Counted from the first letter of the stretch, positions 26,400 through 35,493 are shown. The stretch: DNA of 38,990 nucleotides from Candidatus Sumerlaeota bacterium (GCA_030156535.1 JASGMJ010000034.1:1-38990), one strand, 5' to 3'. Made by a program: numbers and translations. The notes: generated by a model from the sequence alone, not told the origin.

Positions 26400-26473
26400 G
26401 GTGCGAGGGGATTCCCCGCACGCGGCGCCCGTGCGTTGGCGCGCCCCTGCCCACCCACCCGGAGAGACTCCCC

Positions 26474-27613
26474 GTGACCGAACTCCCCCCCGATCTTTTC
26501 CAAACGACGGTGCTTGCCACCGACGGCGCCGCGCGCCGCACGCGTTTCGTCACGGCACATGGCATTGTCGAAACGCCGTGCTTCATGCCCGTCGGCACCC
26601 GCGCCACGGTGAAGGGCGTCTTTCCGCGCGACCTGCGCGCGATCGGTTCGCAGATCATTCTCGCCAACACATTCCACCTGCATCTGCGTCCAGGCGAGGA
26701 GTCGATCGAGCGGCTCGGCGGTCTGCACGAGTACATGCGCTACGACGGCCCGATCCTGACGGACTCCGGCGGCTTCCAGGTTTTCAGCCTCGCCGAGCTC
26801 CGCAAGATCGACGAGCACGGCGTGAAGTTTCGCTCGCCCGTCGATGGATCGCTCGTCGATCTCACCCCCGAGAAGTCCATCTCCATTCAGCGCGCGCTCG
26901 GCCCCGACATCGTGATGGCCTTCGACGAATGCCCGAGTGCGGACATGGACGGCGAGCGGCTGCGCGAATCGATGGAGCGCACGTTGCGCTGGCTGGAGCG
27001 CTGTCTGTCCGTCGGTCTCAAGCCACATCAGGCGCTCTTCCCCATCGTGCAGGGGGGCATGGACGCCGCGCTGCGCACCGAGTCCGCACGGCGCACGCTG
27101 GCGGTGGCGGGCGATGCGAAGGGCTTTGCCGTCGGCGGGCTTTCCGTTGGCGAATCGCGCGAACTCACTTACCGGATGCTCGACGTTTCGCTCGCCGAAT
27201 TGCCGGCCGACCGCCCGCGCTACTTCATGGGACTCGGCACGCCGCGCGATCTCGTCGAGGCGGTGGATCGCGGCATCGACCTGTTCGACTGCGTTCTGCC
27301 GACGCGCAATGCGCGCAACGGACGCGTCTTTCATCCCGGCGGCGACTTGAATCTGCGCAACGCCGCGCACGCCGAAAACCCGCGCCCCATCCAGGAGGAC
27401 TGCGACTGCCCGGCGTGCAAGGGCGGCTTCTCCCGCGCGTACCTGCATCATCTTGCAAAGCAGAACGAGATGCTGGGCGGAATGCTCGCGTCGCTGCACA
27501 ACCTGCGCTACCTGCTGCGCCTGTGCGAGGAAATGCGCGAGGCCATCAGCGCCGGACGCTGGAACGACTTGAAGCAACGCGTGCTCGAACAGAGCGAAAG
27601 CGGCGAAGGCTAA
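26474..27613 (+). CDS. tgt: Queuine/preQ1 tRNA-ribosyltransferase
   Basis: Exchanges guanine 34 for the queuosine precursor preQ1 in GUN-anticodon tRNAs. The 379 residues carry Asp97 in LTDSGGFQVFSL (base recognition), the nucleophile Asp272 in LFDCVLPTRNARNG, the GGLSVGE substrate loop, and the zinc site CDCPACKGGFSRAYLHH with a downstream His in SLHNLRYL. This is the bacterial homodimeric form at the usual length. The GTG at 26474 is chosen because it begins at the family N-terminus and has GGAGAG about 9 bases upstream; no ATG fits. No queA, queC or yajC gene is adjacent. Its stop overlaps the stop of the convergent glycosyltransferase gene by four bases. Confidence 0.96.
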   Translation: MTELPPDLFQTTVLATDGAARRTRFVTAHGIVETPCFMPVGTRATVKGVFPRDLRAIGSQIILANTFHLHLRPGEESIERLGGLHEYMRYDGPILTDSGGFQVFSLAELRKIDEHGVKFRSPVDGSLVDLTPEKSISIQRALGPDIVMAFDECPSADMDGERLRESMERTLRWLERCLSVGLKPHQALFPIVQGGMDAALRTESARRTLAVAGDAKGFAVGGLSVGESRELTYRMLDVSLAELPADRPRYFMGLGTPRDLVEAVDRGIDLFDCVLPTRNARNGRVFHPGGDLNLRNAAHAENPRPIQEDCDCPACKGGFSRAYLHHLAKQNEMLGGMLASLHNLRYLLRLCEEMREAISAGRWNDLKQRVLEQSESGEG

Positions 27614-28665
27614 TCCAACTTCCCGCTGCTTGCGGTGGCGTGCTTCCACGCGTTGAACGCCCCGGCAAAGCGCCCGGCAAACGCGGCCGTTGTGTACTGC
27701 TCGCGATACGTGGCCCGCATGGCGGCGCGTTCGGCGTCGCTGGCGGGTGCACGCAGCATTTCGACGATGGCGCGGGCGGCTGCGGTGCAATCCTGCGGCG
27801 GCACAATCGTACCATGTTTGCCGAGAAGCTCGGGAACGCCTCCGACGCCAAACGCGGCAATGTCTTTCCCGAGTGCGAGGCTTTCCATCAGCACCTTGGG
27901 CATGGGATCGTCGCGGCTTGAAAGAAAGAAGACCGAAGCCCGGGCGATCAGGGCCGTCGCGTCCTCGCGCGGGCCGGTGAACGTTGTCCGATCCGCGATT
28001 CCAAGCTCACGCGCGCGCTCGGCGAGACGGGGCGCGGCGAAGTTGCCTTCGCCCGTTTCGCCAATCCATACGAAGCTTGCCTTCGGGATGCTTTGCGAGA
28101 CGAGAGCGCAGGTTTGGAGGAACAGGTCGGTGCCCTTGCGTTCGGACGCCGTGCCGCACCCCGCGACAACCGGGGCGTCCGGCGGAGCAGTTGCGCTGGA
28201 GGCGGGGAGACGCACTTCAGCCGCGCAATTGGTGAGCTGGCACAGGCGGCCTTGCGGAATAGCCAGTTCGCGTTCGAGCATCGCGAGGCCGTACTTGCAC
28301 ACGTGAAAGTGAAACAGATTCCCGCGGCTCAGTGCCCGGCGGAGCCAGTGCGACTGGCGCACCTGGCGCAACTGGAACTCCGTTTCGTGCCAGTAGAGAG
28401 CCACCGGTGCGCGGCGGAGTGCGAGCAGGGTCTGCAGACGCTGCGACCAGACGGGGGCCAGCGCATGAACGCCGTCGAACAGAAAGTAGCCGGGGCGCGC
28501 GGCCGCCACAAGGCAGCGCGGCGAAAGCGCCCAGTGAAACGAAAGCTCCAACCCGTGTTCGCGCAGCGCCTCGCGGGAATACCACAGCGAGTCGAGTGGC
28601 GTGCCGCCCCCCGAGCGATGATGCGAGATGACGGCGATGTGTTGCGCGCGCGGCTCGTGCGCCAC
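27610..28665 (-). CDS. GT4-type glycosyltransferase
   Basis: A 351-residue GT-B fold glycosyltransferase. The C-terminal half shows the GT4 pattern: AGCGTASERKGTDLFL (start of the second Rossmann domain), FTGPREDATALIARASVFFLSS, and the donor-binding segment PKVLMESLALGKDIAAFGVGGVPELL followed by GTIVPPQD. It transfers a sugar from a nucleotide donor; neither donor nor acceptor can be told. The start is GTG at 28665 with AGGAG 7 bases upstream, one base after the stop of the GT2 gene. It is the last gene of the eight-gene glycan cluster. Its stop overlaps that of tgt, so transcripts from both sides converge here without a visible terminator. Confidence 0.88.
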   Translation of the reverse strand: MAHEPRAQHIAVISHHRSGGGTPLDSLWYSREALREHGLELSFHWALSPRCLVAAARPGYFLFDGVHALAPVWSQRLQTLLALRRAPVALYWHETEFQLRQVRQSHWLRRALSRGNLFHFHVCKYGLAMLERELAIPQGRLCQLTNCAAEVRLPASSATAPPDAPVVAGCGTASERKGTDLFLQTCALVSQSIPKASFVWIGETGEGNFAAPRLAERARELGIADRTTFTGPREDATALIARASVFFLSSRDDPMPKVLMESLALGKDIAAFGVGGVPELLGKHGTIVPPQDCTAAARAIVEMLRAPASDAERAAMRATYREQYTTAAFAGRFAGAFNAWKHATASSGKLD

Positions 28666-28666
28666 G

Positions 28667-29506
28667 TCATTCTCCTGCCGGCCGGGATCGGAGCGCGTCG
28701 AGATACTCCGTCAATCGGCGAAGCCCTTCGTGTCCGGCGCGGCCTTCGTAGGTCAGTTCGGCGCCCGTGTCTTCGGACTCAAGTCCCTCGAAGAGCCCCG
28801 CCAGCGCCACGAGCGCCACGTCGTCTTTCTCCTCCGTCCATGCCCGCATCAGACGCCTCGTGGTATCCTTGAAGGTGGGGCGGTAGTTTGGATAGTGGCG
28901 CAGCTTCTCGCCCATCACGCGGAACTTCCAGAAGGCTTCCTCGGCCGTGTAGACGGGATGGTGCAATCCCTGCACGCTGCGGCAATTCACCACCTGGTAG
29001 CCGCGCCTGGCAAGTTCGGCCGTCATGAAACGATCGTGCCCCTTCTCACTTCTGAGCGGATAAAAGCCAATCGCGCGCACAGGCTCGGTGCGGTACAGCC
29101 GCACGCCGGTGATCTCGCCCAGATACGGATCAATCAACGTCGCCAAGGCCTCGGCGCAGTTCTCATGGCGCTGCATCTCGAAGTACAGGCGTTCGATGCA
29201 GGTGGGATGGAGAACCATGTCGCCATCAACGCTGAGGTAGTAGGGCGTTTCGATGCGTTCGAGCCCCACCTGCGAGGCTTTGGAGGCGGGCATCTCGTTG
29301 CGAACGATTTCGATCGTGTGCGGAACGATGGACTGTGCGCGCACGGACGCCAGGCTGCGCTCATAAAGCGGGTTGGGGTCCACGGTGATGACAATCGCGG
29401 AAATTTCACGGCTTAGCGCGGCGCGATCCTTTCCCGCGTAGAAACGCCGCAGGGCGAGGGAATCGCGCGTCCGGCGAAGCAGGCGATGCAGGGAGGTCGT
29501 CTTCAT
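28667..29506 (-). CDS. GT2-type glycosyltransferase
   Basis: A 279-residue protein with a GT-A fold. ISAIVITVDPNPLYERSLAS and the variant DxD metal site SVDGDMVLHP mark it as a family-2-like glycosyltransferase. The C-terminal part (about 150-279) is helical with Arg-rich segments and no membrane helices, so it acts in the cytosol on lipid- or nucleotide-linked intermediates. The ATG at 29506 overlaps the TGA of the deacetylase gene (ATGA), indicating translational coupling. A longer frame to 29632 is ruled out because it would run 130 bases into the deacetylase gene and adds Arg-rich non-family sequence. The acceptor in this cluster is unknown. Confidence 0.85.
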   Translation of the reverse strand: MKTTSLHRLLRRTRDSLALRRFYAGKDRAALSREISAIVITVDPNPLYERSLASVRAQSIVPHTIEIVRNEMPASKASQVGLERIETPYYLSVDGDMVLHPTCIERLYFEMQRHENCAEALATLIDPYLGEITGVRLYRTEPVRAIGFYPLRSEKGHDRFMTAELARRGYQVVNCRSVQGLHHPVYTAEEAFWKFRVMGEKLRHYPNYRPTFKDTTRRLMRAWTEEKDDVALVALAGLFEGLESEDTGAELTYEGRAGHEGLRRLTEYLDALRSRPAGE

Positions 29507-30459
29507 GATGGCTGGCAGCGGACCCCCTTCTGCGCGGATGGAGCAAGCAGGCTGGCGATGTCGTCGAGCGAACGCGCTTCCAACAAGCGTTCGCTTTCGC
29601 CGGCGAAACGCCCCAAGGCAAATGGATTGCACGTTGCCAGATTGTTGACAACCGGTTCGGTGGTGAAGCCTGCCCGGTAGCCCGCGCGGCGCGCGGCGCG
29701 GTGAACCGACGAGTTCGCGGCTCCGTAAGGGTAGGAAATCAGAGTGGGCAGCCTGCCTGTCTGCTCGCTGATTCGTTGGCGCGAATCGCGCAGTTGCACG
29801 GCCAGCTCCCCGCGTTCCTCTCCGGCAAGAACGGCGTGATGGACGCCATGGCTCTCAACGGCAAAGGGCCCCTTTTCCTGGAAGTCACGAAGCTGGCTCC
29901 AAGTCAGAAGATGCGGGCTTTCCATCGCCGGGAACTCCTGGCGCAATCGCCTCCAGGTTTCGTCGCGCTCGGCACGTGGCATTTTCTTCAGCGCGCTCCG
30001 CACGGCGTCATACGCATCTCGTGCTCGCGCGTATTCAATTCCGTCGACGACAACTGGTCCGTCCCCGTGCGTTGCCAGATGACGGGCCAGGACGTACTCA
30101 TACGGTTCGGCTGTTCCGTCGATGTAGCCGGTGGCGGCAAAAAGAAGGGCCTCGATTCCATTCTTGATGAGGAGGGGCGCGGCCAGTTCGGCGTTGTCGG
30201 CGAAGCCATCGTCGAACGTCAGCAGGACGCCTTCGGGAAAGCGCGGCTGGTGGCCTTCCAGGGCGCTGCGCAGGTCGGCTGCATTGAAGACATGAAAGGT
30301 GTGCGAGAGATGTTCGAGGATGCGGGCGAAGTTGTCGGAGGGCAGGCTGCAAGTTTTCTCCGGCCCGAAGGGAAGAGGCGTGCCGTCAATGACGCGATGA
30401 AAGACAAGCACCGCCAGGCGGCACTGCTGCTTTCGGTTTCGTCGCAGCAAGGAAAACAT
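29503..30459 (-). CDS. Polysaccharide deacetylase (NodB homology, CE4)
   Basis: A 318-residue member of carbohydrate esterase family 4, which removes N- or O-acetyl groups from polysaccharides using a divalent metal. Motif 1 is LLTFDDGFADN with the catalytic Asp and the metal Asp. Motif 2 is VESHGVHHAVL (metal His residues). Motif 3 is SYPYGAANS. An insert of about 70 residues separates motifs 1 and 2. No signal peptide or anchor is seen, so it may act on cytosolic glycan intermediates before export, which is unusual for CE4 enzymes. The ATG at 30459 lies 5 bases after the FkbM stop; a TTG at 30483 is a possible earlier start. Confidence 0.9.
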   Translation of the reverse strand: MFSLLRRNRKQQCRLAVLVFHRVIDGTPLPFGPEKTCSLPSDNFARILEHLSHTFHVFNAADLRSALEGHQPRFPEGVLLTFDDGFADNAELAAPLLIKNGIEALLFAATGYIDGTAEPYEYVLARHLATHGDGPVVVDGIEYARARDAYDAVRSALKKMPRAERDETWRRLRQEFPAMESPHLLTWSQLRDFQEKGPFAVESHGVHHAVLAGEERGELAVQLRDSRQRISEQTGRLPTLISYPYGAANSSVHRAARRAGYRAGFTTEPVVNNLATCNPFALGRFAGESERLLEARSLDDIASLLAPSAQKGVRCQPS

Positions 30460-30464
30460 GCGGC

Positions 30465-31301
30465 TCAACGAACCTTCCGGCAAACGAGCATGGCGTTGGC
30501 GTTCATCTGCGCGATTTCCTCAAGGGAAACGGGGGATCGGCTGGGAGCGGCGTTGCGGTGCCCCGTGATGACTTCCACGGAGAAGCGATGATTGCCAAGG
30601 ATATCACAGAGTTCGCTCAGGCTTCCACCGACAGACGCAATGGCCTTGGGGTGCAGCTCCAGCATCAGGAGACGGACGCTCTCCAGCACGCCCGGCGCGC
30701 CACGCAACACCATCACCTCGGCGCCCTCGACGTCGCACTTCACGACCGAAGGCGGTTCTCCGCTCCAATCCATGTAGTCGTCGAGCCGCACTGAAACACA
30801 AAGGAGCTTTGCCTGACGTGCCTGCGTGCTGACCCGGTTTGTGGACGAGTTGCCGGGCTGCACGGGATCGAAGGACAAGAGACGGCCGCCGTCCTCCCAA
30901 ACGGCTCCCTGGACAATCGAGCAGCGGTTCTCCGGATTCAGCGCCACGTTGCGCCGGATCTCCGCGATCAGCAAGGGGTCCATCTCGAAGGCATGCACGC
31001 GGCACTTCGGCGCGATGCATCCCACCGCATGGGCGAAGAAGCCGACGTTGGAGCCGATGTCGTAGAAGCAGTCCGATTCGCCGAGTTCTTCCACGATCTC
31101 CCGGAGAATGTGCTCCTCGTGCGGCGTTCCCTTCTCATAGCGGGGAAAGAACCAGCTCTTGGCGATCGCGCTGGAGGTGTCGAAGGGGATCGCCGTTGCA
31201 CCGGAGCGCACCGTCAAATGATCGGGCCACGCAGGTGCCCCACCCCGTCCCAGAGCTTTCAGGAATCTTCGCAACGGAGTCCGTCCTTTCAGGTGTTCCA
31301 C
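30465..31301 (-). CDS. FkbM-family methyltransferase
   Basis: A 278-residue SAM-dependent methyltransferase. The SAM motif CFYDIGSNVGFFAHAVG (about 78-94) and the FkbM motif VVKCDVEGAEVMVLRG (about 185-200) define the family. It O-methylates hydroxyl groups, and in surface-glycan clusters the target is usually a sugar. The start is taken as GTG at 31301, inside the sulfotransferase gene by 13 bases. No better start exists before the family region, though the ribosome-binding site is weak. Cluster position between a sulfotransferase and a deacetylase suggests methylation of the same glycan. Confidence 0.88.
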   Translation of the reverse strand: MEHLKGRTPLRRFLKALGRGGAPAWPDHLTVRSGATAIPFDTSSAIAKSWFFPRYEKGTPHEEHILREIVEELGESDCFYDIGSNVGFFAHAVGCIAPKCRVHAFEMDPLLIAEIRRNVALNPENRCSIVQGAVWEDGGRLLSFDPVQPGNSSTNRVSTQARQAKLLCVSVRLDDYMDWSGEPPSVVKCDVEGAEVMVLRGAPGVLESVRLLMLELHPKAIASVGGSLSELCDILGNHRFSVEVITGHRNAAPSRSPVSLEEIAQMNANAMLVCRKVR

Positions 31302-32113
31302 TCATGCAGGTCTCTGCCAAGCAGTGTCCGAAGCAGAGTCGTGTCCTCACGGTAGACAGCAGTCAGTCTCGCTTTTGTTTCCTCGTTCATCCCGCGCTCG
31401 TACTCGTTTTTCAGTGCCTGATCAACCGGTGCGGCAATTCCGAAATGGCGAACGCTGGCGGGCATTCGCCTGATGATTTGTGCGCGCGTCTTCTCCCACA
31501 GGCTGGGATTGCGAATTGCCTTGTTGGCCGAGACATTCACTTTGGCACGTGTTGACGGCGGGCAGGACGCCGCGACATTCAGAAACTCCAACACCCGCTC
31601 CATCTCTACCTCAGGTTGTTTGTTGATGTCTTCGGCGAGAAGGACGAGTGTCCTGGCGCGCGGCACGATTCTTTCCGCTCGTCGAAGGTGTGCATGGTAG
31701 AAACCGGGCAGAACCCAGCTGGAATACAAATCGTAATTCGAGAAAACCTCCTCGAACGCATAGTCGATCCGCTTTTTCTGCTTCTCATGCCAGTAGTGGG
31801 AGAAGGCGCGCTTCACGGGATCGCGAAGCATGAAGATGAAGAGCGGTTCCTCGACTGCCGCTGCAATGCGCGCGAGTGCCGCGTCGTCAAGGGCGTAGGT
31901 GACTGTCGTGTCGACGAGCATGGCGTCCGGCTCGGATGAGGAAAACCGGGCGCGGTACCACGCGCTGCCCTTATCGTAATTGATGTCGTAGTAGTGGGTC
32001 ATGTGGCGTTCGGCCACGCAGATGCCGGGTACTTCTCCCAGGCACTTGTGCAGCCATGTCGAGGCGCACTTTTGAAATCCGACGACGAAGACCGCAGGCG
32101 TGTTCCCTGTCAT
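31289..32113 (-). CDS. PAPS-dependent sulfotransferase
   Basis: A 274-residue sulfotransferase-domain protein. The 5'-phosphosulfate loop is VVGFQKCASTWL (10-21, with Lys15) and the 3'-phosphate motif is MLRDPVKRAFSHYW (95-108, with Arg97 and Ser105). Both are characteristic of carbohydrate or heparan-type sulfotransferases using PAPS. It probably sulfates a sugar of the exported glycan. No PAPS synthesis genes (cysD, cysN, cysC) lie in the window. The ATG at 32113 overlaps the TGA of the ABC ATPase gene, so translation is coupled; a longer frame to 32158 would run into that gene. Confidence 0.88.
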   Translation of the reverse strand: MTGNTPAVFVVGFQKCASTWLHKCLGEVPGICVAERHMTHYYDINYDKGSAWYRARFSSSEPDAMLVDTTVTYALDDAALARIAAAVEEPLFIFMLRDPVKRAFSHYWHEKQKKRIDYAFEEVFSNYDLYSSWVLPGFYHAHLRRAERIVPRARTLVLLAEDINKQPEVEMERVLEFLNVAASCPPSTRAKVNVSANKAIRNPSLWEKTRAQIIRRMPASVRHFGIAAPVDQALKNEYERGMNEETKARLTAVYREDTTLLRTLLGRDLHEWNT

Positions 32114-33450
32114 GGCGACCCCTCCTCGAAAGGAACGCCGGAGAAGTTCCACTGGCATTCCGCGTAGGTGATGGCCATGCTATTGTCGATCACCTTGTGA
32201 TCGGGGTTGGTGTTCTTTGCACGCACCTCGAACGTGGCTGCCTGCTCGATGAAGTCCACCATTTGTCCCGCTTCGGAAAATCCGAGTTCAATGGCATATT
32301 TTCCAGGCAGGAGGCGCAGGCCCTCCAGGTCGAGAAGGAAATGCCCCGCCTCCCCCATAATGGGTGCCACTTCGCCATAAGTTTCCTTGGTGGTGAACCG
32401 CGCCGCACAAATCCCGCGCAGCGTGCAGATACGGACGCCGAAGCGGGGCGTCAGCAGGCCCCCCGGTTTGACACGAAACGAAGCCGCGATACGGATGGAG
32501 TCGCCCATGAACACCGAGTTGACGGGCTGCCCCGTTTCGTCAAGGAGGTAAGCGGCCGTGAAGCGCGCCTGCCCGGTGCCGCTTCGAGGGATGTCTTCGG
32601 GGATGGCTCCAAAGCCACCTGTGCCATTTCCAGAAAAGTAGTGCCCCACAACCTCGGACGTTCGTCCGACACGGGTGATGCTGCCCGACTCGATAAGGAT
32701 GGCCTTGCTGCACAAACTTTCGACAGCCGCCATGTTGTGGCTGACGAAGAGCACGGTGCGGCCGTCGGAGGCGGCGTCCTGCATTTTGCCCAGGCACTTT
32801 TTCTGGAACGCGGCGTCGCCGACGGCGAGCACTTCGTCGACGACGAGGATGTCGGTGCGCAGGTGCGCGGCGACGGCGAACGCAAGGCGCACGTACATGC
32901 CGCTGGAGTAGAACTTCACGGGGGTGTCGAGGAACTGTTCGACGCCGGCGAAGTCAACGATGGCGTCGAACTGGCGGGCGATCTCGTGCCGCCGCATTCC
33001 GAGGATCGAGCCGTTGAGATAGATGTTCTCGCGCCCGGTGAGCTCGCGGTGGAACCCCGTGCCGACTTCGAGAAGGCTCGCCAGGCGTCCGCGATAGCGC
33101 ATCTCACCGGTGGTCGGCGGCGTGATGCGGCTGAGGATTTTCAGCAACGTCGATTTGCCCGCGCCGTTGCGTCCGATGATGCCGACGGATTCGCCGCGCG
33201 CCACTTCGAGATCGACGCCGCGCAGCGCCCAGAAGAGCGGCTGCCTGCCCGCGCCACCGGTGACGAGGGAGCGCAGGGCGTTGGTCACGTCCTCGCGCAG
33301 GTTGTCGCTGGCCTGGCGGGCGGCGCCGAGGCGGTATTGCTTGCCGATGCCCTGCATCCGCACGGCCCACGTGCCGGCGCCCGCTCGCGGCGTCGTTTCC
33401 AGTTGGCGCGCGAAGGCCGGCGCCTTTGCCTGTTGCGAATCGTTCGTCAC
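32110..33450 (-). CDS. Polysaccharide ABC exporter ATPase with C-terminal Wzt-like domain
   Basis: A 446-residue ATP-binding subunit of the Wzt/KpsT/TagH group. It shows Walker A GRNGAGKST (93-101), signature YSSGMYVR (181-188), Walker B ILVVDEV (201-207) and switch His238 in VSHN. Residues about 285-440 form an extra beta-rich domain. In O-antigen exporters such as E. coli O9a the Wzt C-terminal domain recognises the chemically capped end of the chain. The presence here of such a domain together with a methyltransferase and a sulfotransferase suggests recognition of a modified glycan end, an inference. The start is GTG at 33450, overlapping the TGA of the permease gene (GTGA). Confidence 0.93.
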   Translation of the reverse strand: MTNDSQQAKAPAFARQLETTPRAGAGTWAVRMQGIGKQYRLGAARQASDNLREDVTNALRSLVTGGAGRQPLFWALRGVDLEVARGESVGIIGRNGAGKSTLLKILSRITPPTTGEMRYRGRLASLLEVGTGFHRELTGRENIYLNGSILGMRRHEIARQFDAIVDFAGVEQFLDTPVKFYSSGMYVRLAFAVAAHLRTDILVVDEVLAVGDAAFQKKCLGKMQDAASDGRTVLFVSHNMAAVESLCSKAILIESGSITRVGRTSEVVGHYFSGNGTGGFGAIPEDIPRSGTGQARFTAAYLLDETGQPVNSVFMGDSIRIAASFRVKPGGLLTPRFGVRICTLRGICAARFTTKETYGEVAPIMGEAGHFLLDLEGLRLLPGKYAIELGFSEAGQMVDFIEQAATFEVRAKNTNPDHKVIDNSMAITYAECQWNFSGVPFEEGSP

Positions 33451-34313
33451 AGGATGTCCACCAACCGGTGCTCGCGGTGGCGGAAGAACCATACGCCGCC
33501 CGCAAGAGCAACCAACGCCGAGAGGGTTCCCTTCGCCATCAGCATCGCATCGACGGCCTTGCCCGCGAGCACCGCGCGGTACGCCTCGACCACCGCCATC
33601 ATCGGATTCCACGAGAGGATCGCCCGCCCCAGGTCTCCCCACTGCGCCAGCGGCAGAATCACCGTCAGGAACAACCCGATCGTCAGCACGAAGGGCACGA
33701 CGTACTTCACGTCGCGGTACTGGGCGTTGAGAATCGCGAAGAAGAACCCGAGGCCGAGCGCCGCGGCCGTTTGCAGCAACAGCAACAGCGGCATGGCCAC
33801 GAGCAGCCAGATGCTGAACCTGCCCGTCCACGCGGCCAGCCCGGCCAGCACGCTGAACGCGATCAGGAAGTCCACGGCGCCGGCAGCCACGTAGGCGCCG
33901 GGCACCGCCATGCGCGGAAAGTAAACCTTCGTCACCAGGCTGGCGTTCGTTTCCAGACTCGTGGCCGCCTTCTGCACGGCACTCGCGAACGCCATCCACG
34001 GCACGAGCCCCGCCATGTAGAACAGCAGGGATTCGAGTGCGGACTGGTCGGCGCCCGCGCCGAGCCGGCGAAAGATCACGGCGAACACGCCGCCCGTGGC
34101 CAGCGGCTGCAACACGACCCAGATCACGCCGAGCGCCGTCTGGCGATAGCGCACCGTCAGATCGCGCCGCACGAACGCGGCGAACAAGTCGCGGTAGGCC
34201 CACAGATCACGGATCGCCTGGAGCAGGCGCACATCGGCCCGCGATGAGATCACCGTCTCGGGAAGGGCGCCCGCATCGCCGGGCAGGGGAGAGTCGTCAG
34301 GCGTTGTCTTCAT
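33447..34313 (-). CDS. Polysaccharide ABC-2 type permease (Wzm/TagG-like)
   Basis: A 288-residue integral membrane subunit with about six helices. The N-terminal amphipathic stretch LWAYRDLFAAFVRRDLTVRYRQTALGVIWVVLQP is the usual motif of Wzm/KpsM/TagG permeases (about residues 35-70). It pairs with the ATPase encoded immediately after to move a completed lipid-linked polysaccharide across the inner membrane. The ATG at 34313 is chosen at the family N-terminus; a frame extending to 34445 runs through repeated-word DNA and is non-coding. It is separated from gmd by 151 bases, the only real gap in the cluster, so a second promoter may lie there. Confidence 0.93.
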   Translation of the reverse strand: MKTTPDDSPLPGDAGALPETVISSRADVRLLQAIRDLWAYRDLFAAFVRRDLTVRYRQTALGVIWVVLQPLATGGVFAVIFRRLGAGADQSALESLLFYMAGLVPWMAFASAVQKAATSLETNASLVTKVYFPRMAVPGAYVAAGAVDFLIAFSVLAGLAAWTGRFSIWLLVAMPLLLLLQTAAALGLGFFFAILNAQYRDVKYVVPFVLTIGLFLTVILPLAQWGDLGRAILSWNPMMAVVEAYRAVLAGKAVDAMLMAKGTLSALVALAGGVWFFRHREHRLVDIL

Positions 34314-34360
34314 CGCACGGCAGCAAAGCGGGCAAGGAGGCACGATGCCAAGGAGAGATG

Positions 34361-34460
34361 CGTGGTGCGTGGTTCGAGTGACGGTGTTTGAATGATGTCG
34401 CGATCCAGGAAAAGCCAAACCTTTGTTTTTCGAACCACTAACCACGAAGAACGAACCACG
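34361..34460. repeat. GTGGTTCG-type degenerate words with inverted arms
   Basis: CGTGGTTCG at 34368-34376 is the exact reverse complement of CGAACCACG at 34452-34460, and CGAACCAC recurs at 34431-34438. Between them lie ACCACTAACCACGAAG variants. The stretch fills the only gap in the glycan cluster and could fold as a long stem in the permease leader. Confidence 0.5.
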
Positions 34461-34464
34461 CCAC

Positions 34465-35493
34465 CTACCCCTTGCGCGCTTCCGCGGCGAGGCGTCCGTT
34501 GCCGTGCTCGGCTTCCCACTTGGCCAGTTCCAGGTCGGCGTCGGTCATCATTTCGACGAGCTGGCGGAAACTCACCTTCGGCTCCCAGCCCAGTTCGCGC
34601 TTTGCCTTGCCGGGATCGCCGAGGAGCAGATCAACCTCCGAGGGGCGGAAGTATTTCGGGTCGATCTCCACGTAGTCCTGATAGTCGAGGTTGACGTGGC
34701 CGAAAGCGATTTCGAGGAACTCGCGGACGGTGTGGGTTTCGCCGGTGGCCACCACATAGTCGTCGGGGCGCTCCTGCTGGAGCATGCGCCACATCGCCTC
34801 CACGTAGTCGCCCGCGAATCCCCAGTCGCGCTTGGCGTCGATGTTGCCCAGATACAATTTCTCCTGCATTCCGTGGACGATGCGGCCCACGGCGCGCGTG
34901 ATCTTGCGGGTGACGAAGGTCTCGCCGCGGCGGGGCGACTCGTGATTGAACAGGATGCCGTTGCTGCCGTACATCCCGTAGGCCTCGCGGTAATTCACCG
35001 TCTGGTGGAAGGCGAAGACCTTGCCGACGGCATAGGGGCTGCGCGGGTGGAAGGGGGTCTGTTCGCTCTGTGGCGTTTCCGCCACCTTGCCGTACATCTC
35101 ACTCGAAGATGCCTGGTAGAAGCGGGCCTTCGGGCAGATCAGGCGGACGGCCTCCAGCAGGCGGAGCGCTCCCATGGCAACGGTGTCGCAGGTGTATTCC
35201 GGCTCGTCGAAGGAGACGCGCACGTGCGACTGCGCGCCGAGGTTATAGATCTCGTCGGGTTTGACTTCCTCCATGATCTGCATGAGGCGGCCCGAATCCG
35301 TGAGGTCGCCGTAGAGGAGGCGCAGTTTCACGTCCGACCAGTGGGGGTCGGTGTAGATGTGGTCGATGCGTCCGGTGTTGAAGGTGCTGCTGCGGCGGAC
35401 GATGCCCCAGACCTCGTATCCTTTGCGCAGGAGGAGTTCGGCGAGATAGCTGCCGTCCTGGCCGGTAATGCCGGTGATCAGGGCCTTGGTCAT
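34465..35493 (-). CDS. gmd: GDP-mannose 4,6-dehydratase
   Basis: Converts GDP-D-mannose to GDP-4-keto-6-deoxy-D-mannose, the precursor of GDP-fucose, GDP-rhamnose and related sugars. The 342 residues start with [19 protein letters not shown] (NADP-binding glycine motif). They contain the active site [10 protein letters not shown] (Ser/Glu) with Tyr154-x3-Lys158 in SPYAVGK, and [18 protein letters not shown], which binds the substrate. Length and motifs are typical. The ATG at 35493 begins at the family N-terminus. No GDP-fucose synthase or GDP-rhamnose reductase is adjacent, so the final sugar is not determined. It is the first gene of the glycan cluster and is preceded by a terminator-like hairpin on its own strand. 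Confidence 0.96.
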   Translation of the reverse strand: MTKALITGITGQDGSYLAELLLRKGYEVWGIVRRSSTFNTGRIDHIYTDPHWSDVKLRLLYGDLTDSGRLMQIMEEVKPDEIYNLGAQSHVRVSFDEPEYTCDTVAMGALRLLEAVRLICPKARFYQASSSEMYGKVAETPQSEQTPFHPRSPYAVGKVFAFHQTVNYREAYGMYGSNGILFNHESPRRGETFVTRKITRAVGRIVHGMQEKLYLGNIDAKRDWGFAGDYVEAMWRMLQQERPDDYVVATGETHTVREFLEIAFGHVNLDYQDYVEIDPKYFRPSEVDLLLGDPGKAKRELGWEPKVSFRQLVEMMTDADLELAKWEAEHGNGRLAAEARKG

